Below are positions 21,086 through 25,000 of a DNA stretch of 25,000 nt, one piece after another (within the stretch, counting starts at the first letter, position 1; every line of letters starts with the position of its first letter). Below the pieces are notes generated by a model. It saw nothing but the letters and a program-made list of their open reading frames with translations, did no database searches and was not told the DNA's origin. The DNA is from Prorocentrum cordatum. Its lineage: Eukaryota > Sar > Dinophyceae > Prorocentrales > Prorocentraceae. Made by a program: the position numbers and the translations under genes. The stretch spans positions 602,957 to 627,956 of the forward strand of contig CAUYUJ010001448.1 in NCBI GenBank assembly GCA_963575745.1, given 5' to 3'.

Positions 21086-21289
21086 AGGAGAAGGACGGGC
21101 AGGATGCGGGCACACTCGCATCACCATATTAGTGTCTGCTATCGCAGCAGCGCTTGAGCGCCTCACCCGAGAGGGGAGGTGGCACACTAGTTCAATGGGA
21201 CATTGGCGCCTACTACAACTTTGTTTTCCGATCGTGTTCGTGCAGCGCGCTATGACCCATGACGTCCACCCCCTTCCATGCCCGCTGCC
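21086..21289. other. Transition region, no feature recognised
   Basis: After a short GGAGGAGAAGGA run, the sequence returns to ordinary complexity. No repeat or domain is visible. Confidence 0.4.
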
Positions 21290-22614
21290 GGCGTGAGGAC
21301 GTGGAGGGAGTACAGCCGCCTGCGCACCAACCACCAATCCGCTTCAAAGCCTACTGCTGGCGATGGGACATGCGGCGGATTGGATGACATGCGGAAGACG
21401 ATGGGACGTTCAAGCGCTCACAACCATGCCTGTTTGACCAACGCGCCCATGCACCAATAGTTCACGCAATCAACATTGTCAAAGTCACCGACCAGAGTAT
21501 GCGACAAATGAGAGGGACAACTTGCGGCGGATACCATGGAGACTGGGACGCGATAGCATGCCGAAGCATTGTGACAGGTGGCAGCGAAACCTTGCCATCA
21601 TAAACAGCATCGGACGTGGTCTTATCCCCCATCTTCCCCCCCGATTCCACATCACTTCTGGCCCAGGGACTCTATGTTTCATACCGCAGACTTGGCTCAA
21701 GGGACATCACAGGAACCAAAGCCATACGACCATGGCGGGAGCCTACATACCGTCAGGTCCAAAGCCATCCGCCCATGTCTTGGAGCTGCCGCGAGACCTT
21801 GGCCCCAAGAGGATGTACGGTAGCTGATCGGGCCACTGTACCGGAGTTCGCGTTGGCCATTAACATCCACATCGCACTGCACACCGCCCACAAGGACACA
21901 AGTACGCCCAACGCCTAACGCGCCAAGACCACCGAGGATATCGGCAGCCGTCTCAGGCCAAAGAGCGTACTGGAGCGCGTGCAGGACCCGACCTCGAAAC
22001 CGCTGAAGACATGCACTGTTGGCTACCAGAACAAGCACGGGGAGGCGCACTACGCATTCACATCATCCCCAACGAGGACAGCAGGGTGGAGGTGGGCACC
22101 GCGGAACCATGCAAAAAGGATCGCCGAGAAGGACGCGCAATCACAACTAGCACCACAACAGCTAACTACACAGCGCGCGTGCGTCGCAGCATACTGGTGC
22201 CCCGCATACATGGCATCCAGGACGGGCGAGCGCTAAAACAAGAAGACCCTCTGCCACCACCGCGCGACCCTGGCATGCCTATCCGCGACCGAGTGGACCT
22301 GGCAGAGCAAAGACTACGAACAGATGGAACAATCGCTGCGCCTATAGTTCTTCTATCACACTGGGAACTGTCAGGTTCTTGATCGGCATTCGCTAAGGCG
22401 CCCACGCGTAACGCCTCACTACCAGAGCGTCATCAAGTACACGGACGACAACGCCGCCGCCGAATGATGGGTCGGCCACGGAGGATATGGCAAGCAGTAG
22501 CCGCTGATCACCGTTTCATTGGACAAAGCAAGGCAGCTCGCGGAAAGAGACCCACCGCTATTTGTACTCGCCGCACCAAAGGGCATCACGAGTTATAGTG
22601 AATCATTTTTAAGC
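21290..22614 (+). pseudogene. Possible decayed coding region, one frame with several stops
   Basis: In the frame whose codons start at 21481, 21979 and so on, ordinary-looking peptide sequence runs from about 21398 to 22614. It is interrupted by stops at 21601, 21919, 22234, about 22336, 22465, 22498 and 22612. Pieces include VHAINIVKVTDQSMRQMRG, TVPEFALAINIHIALHTAH, CTVGYQNKHGEAHYAFTSS and PLITVSLDKARQLAERDPP. Fewer stops occur than I would expect by chance at this composition, but the margin is modest. No family was recognised and no start could be chosen. It may be a dead transposon or gene, or chance. Confidence 0.3.
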
Positions 22615-23455
22615 AGCTAGACGGTGCCTGCACTAAGCAAGCTACGAAGTGCAGAGCCATCGAGATGGGGGGGCGCCACGCCATGTACAGCTGTCGCGTT
22701 GAACAAGATCGGGGGCCTCACGTTGATTCTGTACAATTGGGCATCGCGCAAGACTACGACATATTGGCGCCATCAGGGGCCATAGCTGTCTGCATGTATC
22801 GTATGGGTGACATCGAGACCAGGGGGGCCAGCGCCATGCGCCCGACGACCGACGTCTGCATCGCCGCCCAGGATATCCACCGCATCGCGTCTCAGAACAG
22901 GGGTGCCCCGCGCGCTGCCCGGTTGCCCGACGGGGGGCCAGGCGCCCGTCGACAGCTGCAACCAGGGCGAGATCAATTACCTGGACCGCTGCAGCGCATC
23001 GCGCGGGCTACTTCTAGGGCCAGGGGGCCCGGTGGACTTGATGCTAGGCTCGGGCGGAGGCAACCTACCAGCGTGGTCAGTTGAGCTCGGGGAGCTGCGA
23101 CGCACGGGACCGTCGCGCAGTGTGCAGGGATGTGGCGACCAGCGCAACGGATGAAGTCGGCGCCGTGCGGGGGGCGTGGGCGATCAACGACGCAGAAGCG
23201 TGACGTGGAGCTGATGCCTCCCAGGGGCCCTGCTCCCGCTGTGAGGCCATCGGCGGATGCTGCGCAATGGTAGCCACTGGGCAAGATCAACGTGCGCAAG
23301 ACAGAGGTGGTCGGGCAGCTGGCGGAAATTACGCGACTCCCGAGTTCAAGCAGGACTCTGGGCGCGACGAGAAGCTCAGCCCGGTTGGCCTCGCGAAGAC
23401 GCCGGGATTCCACAGCCTGTGTCCTACTTGGTAATCGTTATACCTTATCGACAGG
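22615..23455. other. Gene-like composition, no gene called
   Basis: This is GC-rich, non-repetitive sequence. Short overlapping plus frames exist (for example 22665-23084, 22807-23154, and a piece ending in EKLSPVGLAKTPGFHSLCPT near 23430), but none has a recognisable motif or clear start. It could be part of the same decayed region as its neighbours. Confidence 0.3.
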
Positions 23456-25000
23456 ATGCCGCCTACCTTTGCGCCGCCGGAGGATAGGAGTGCCCGAGCC
23501 TTCCGCGCTGCCAGCAGATCGGGGCCACCGCCCTCGTGCACGTTGCGCGGCGGACGCCGAGCGCTGCCCCGCGCTGGACGTCCCGCCCGACGGCTGCCCG
23601 GGCGCTCCCCGACGCGAGACCTAGGTGCAATCCGCGCGCGTCCACGCGTGGTTCCCTTGATGTGCGAGCCGGCGACCCCGTGGCCCGATTTGCTCGACTT
23701 AGACGACGGACTGCTCGCGCTGGCATCGAGCCACTTGCAGGAAGCTGCCGTGCCGATGGGGGGCTTGCCCCGACGACGGCAACGCTAGGTGGTGCTGCCA
23801 AAGACCGAAGTCCTTCCAGACCGCGTGGACTTCCCAGAGGAATGGAAGCTGCGGTCGCCGTTGAAGAGACGCCTGACCAACGACTACAAGGGTGCCTCCA
23901 GGTGCGTGGGTGAGACCGCATGCGGCTACGTCATTAGCAGGATGCCCCCTTGCAGCGTCGAAGGCGACGGGCCCGGGCCGCCGCTGCCGCCGGGGCCGCC
24001 GACCGAGACAGGCCAACGAAGTGATCGACGTCACCCCGCTCGAAAGGAGTCGCGTGGCGTGGTGCCGGGGCGACTTCCACAGCGGCGCGAGGCTCCGCGA
24101 CGAGATGAATTTCGCCGTCTGCCAGCTCGGCCACCGGGGTCCATCGCCACCGCTTGCAAACGTGAAGCGCGGACAGGAGCTTCTCCGAGCTGCTCGCATC
24201 GTGCGTGATATCGCGAGGGGCGTGATCGCTTGCCCCATCGGTGTGGGCAAGACATTGGAGCGGCTCCCGGAAGTCCCGCGCGGCGCGGACAAGCCGCGCA
24301 ATGCTGGCAAGCGCCCGGGATCCAGCGGCCACGCGCCCGCGCCGACCGCGCATGGCCCGACTGGTGTGCGCAGAGGGTGCGGCCCTGGATGTTGCGTCGA
24401 GGGCAGCTGGGGGGGTGGCGAATGCAAAGGGCGCAGCGGCGCCGTTATTCACGCCCGCGGCAGCATCGAGTGGAGCGACGTCTACGACGTGGCATCTCCC
24501 CGCGCCAACGAGGCATTCGCCGCCGACGACCCGCGCCACCCTGGGGCGCGACGCGAGCCCGTTCGCGCCCGGGGCGCAGCAGATCCGAGCGGCACCTGAA
24601 GTGCCGCAGCAGATGATCGCGAAGAAGGCAGAGGACACCGACCACGAGAGCACTATCACCGACGACGCTCAGCTGCCTAGATACAAGGCGCCACCTATTG
24701 CAGTTGCCGCGAGAAGCCCGACTCCGACGGCCACATCGGGCCGGACATCGCCAGGGGCTGCGGCCGCGTGCGACACCCGTGCGTCATCGGCCACGTCGCC
24801 AGCTTTTCGACTGCCGCCGCCGCGGGCCAAGCGGCTACCACCGCCGCGCGCTGGCGCTTGCGCGACGGCGACGGCCCGCAGGGGGCCGACTGCGACCAAC
24901 CACACCAGAGTATTAGCTAGGGACCAGGCAGCGATGGCGGCAGGCAGAGTGACGCGAGAAGGCGAATTCCATCAGCCTCAACCAGCGAGATCCTACCTGC
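23456..25000 (+). pseudogene. Possible decayed coding region crossing three frames, runs off the window
   Basis: The first frame runs from about 23456 to about 24000 with one TAG near 23786-23788. It contains PWPDLLDLDDGLLALASSHL and, after the stop, TEVLPDRVDFPEEWKLRSPL then LTNDYKGASRCVGETACGYV. A second frame carries on at about 24015-24315 with NEVIDVTPLERSRVAWCRGD, RLRDEMNFAVCQLGHRG and ELLRAARIVRDIARGVI. A third frame is open from about 24320 to the end, with FAPGAQQIRAAPEVPQQMIA and KAEDTDHESTITDDAQLPRY. Taken together this could be one protein of about 510 residues with one stop and two frameshifts. Introns or assembly indels are alternatives. A 241-codon minus-strand frame (23934-24659) overlaps it and competes. 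No family was recognised. Confidence 0.35.

Noticed and set aside
21691-21702. ACTTGGCTCAAG, similar to the end of the dinoflagellate spliced leader
   Set aside because: Only about 10 bases match and the upstream half of the leader is missing; a match this short is expected by chance in a large window.
23934-24659. 241-codon minus-strand open frame
   Set aside because: It is Ala/Arg-rich and overlaps a more protein-like plus-strand reading; in GC-rich DNA such antisense frames are common. It is kept only as an alternative.

Overview
The window looks like a piece of a large, repeat-dominated eukaryotic nuclear genome. It has no intact gene, no rRNA or tRNA that I can recognise, and no bacterial-style operon. 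I favour a microalga of the dinoflagellate type. The reasons are the very high load of minisatellites and long trinucleotide tracts, the dispersed gene fragments, and one decayed coding fragment (11235-11939) whose style matches multi-copy dinoflagellate proteins as I remember them. No intact spliced-leader sequence is present, so this assignment is an inference (about 0.6).

Layout from left to right. Positions 1-150 are pyrimidine-rich. Positions 200-3970 hold a diverged satellite with a unit of about 190-225 bp. Positions 3985-5165 hold a 40-bp near-perfect hairpin followed by (TCC)n, (TCG)n and (TTG)n tracts and a G-rich module. Positions 5255-7165 are a degenerate 15-16 bp minisatellite (AAGGAATC core). 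Positions 7170-8130 are a CAT/TCC low-complexity core flanked on both sides by GACGGCC repeats. Positions 8150-8755 are a 15-bp AGGAATCCTGAGG minisatellite. Positions 8756-9152 contain an AT-rich run, a 24-bp-stem hairpin and a TTG/TGC tract.

Positions 9153-15833 contain the most structured part. A compound repeat family is present in four fuller copies and one truncated copy, head to tail. Every copy starts with the same ~130-bp module A immediately after a TTG/TCG tract. The four fuller copies end with the same ~115-bp module E, which runs directly into the next TTG/TCG tract. The third copy carries a 2-3 kb interior with a decayed minus-strand gene fragment (11235-11939, one in-frame TGA), a TATCGATCTCAC minisatellite and CGGGACACCAG repeats.

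Positions 16556-17215 contain two short tandem arrays (82-83 bp and 73 bp units). Positions 17604-17770 form a long inverted repeat. Positions 17931-21085 are a 3.1-kb imperfect GAT tract with recurring GGGGTGGTGG spacers. Positions 21290-25000 are more gene-like in composition: plus-strand reading frames stay partly open but are broken by stops and frame changes. I read them as a possible decayed coding element of unknown identity.

Most long open frames here are artefacts of repeats that lack stop codons in several frames at once, and I have not called them genes. The only coding call I hold with moderate confidence is the pseudogene at 11235-11939.
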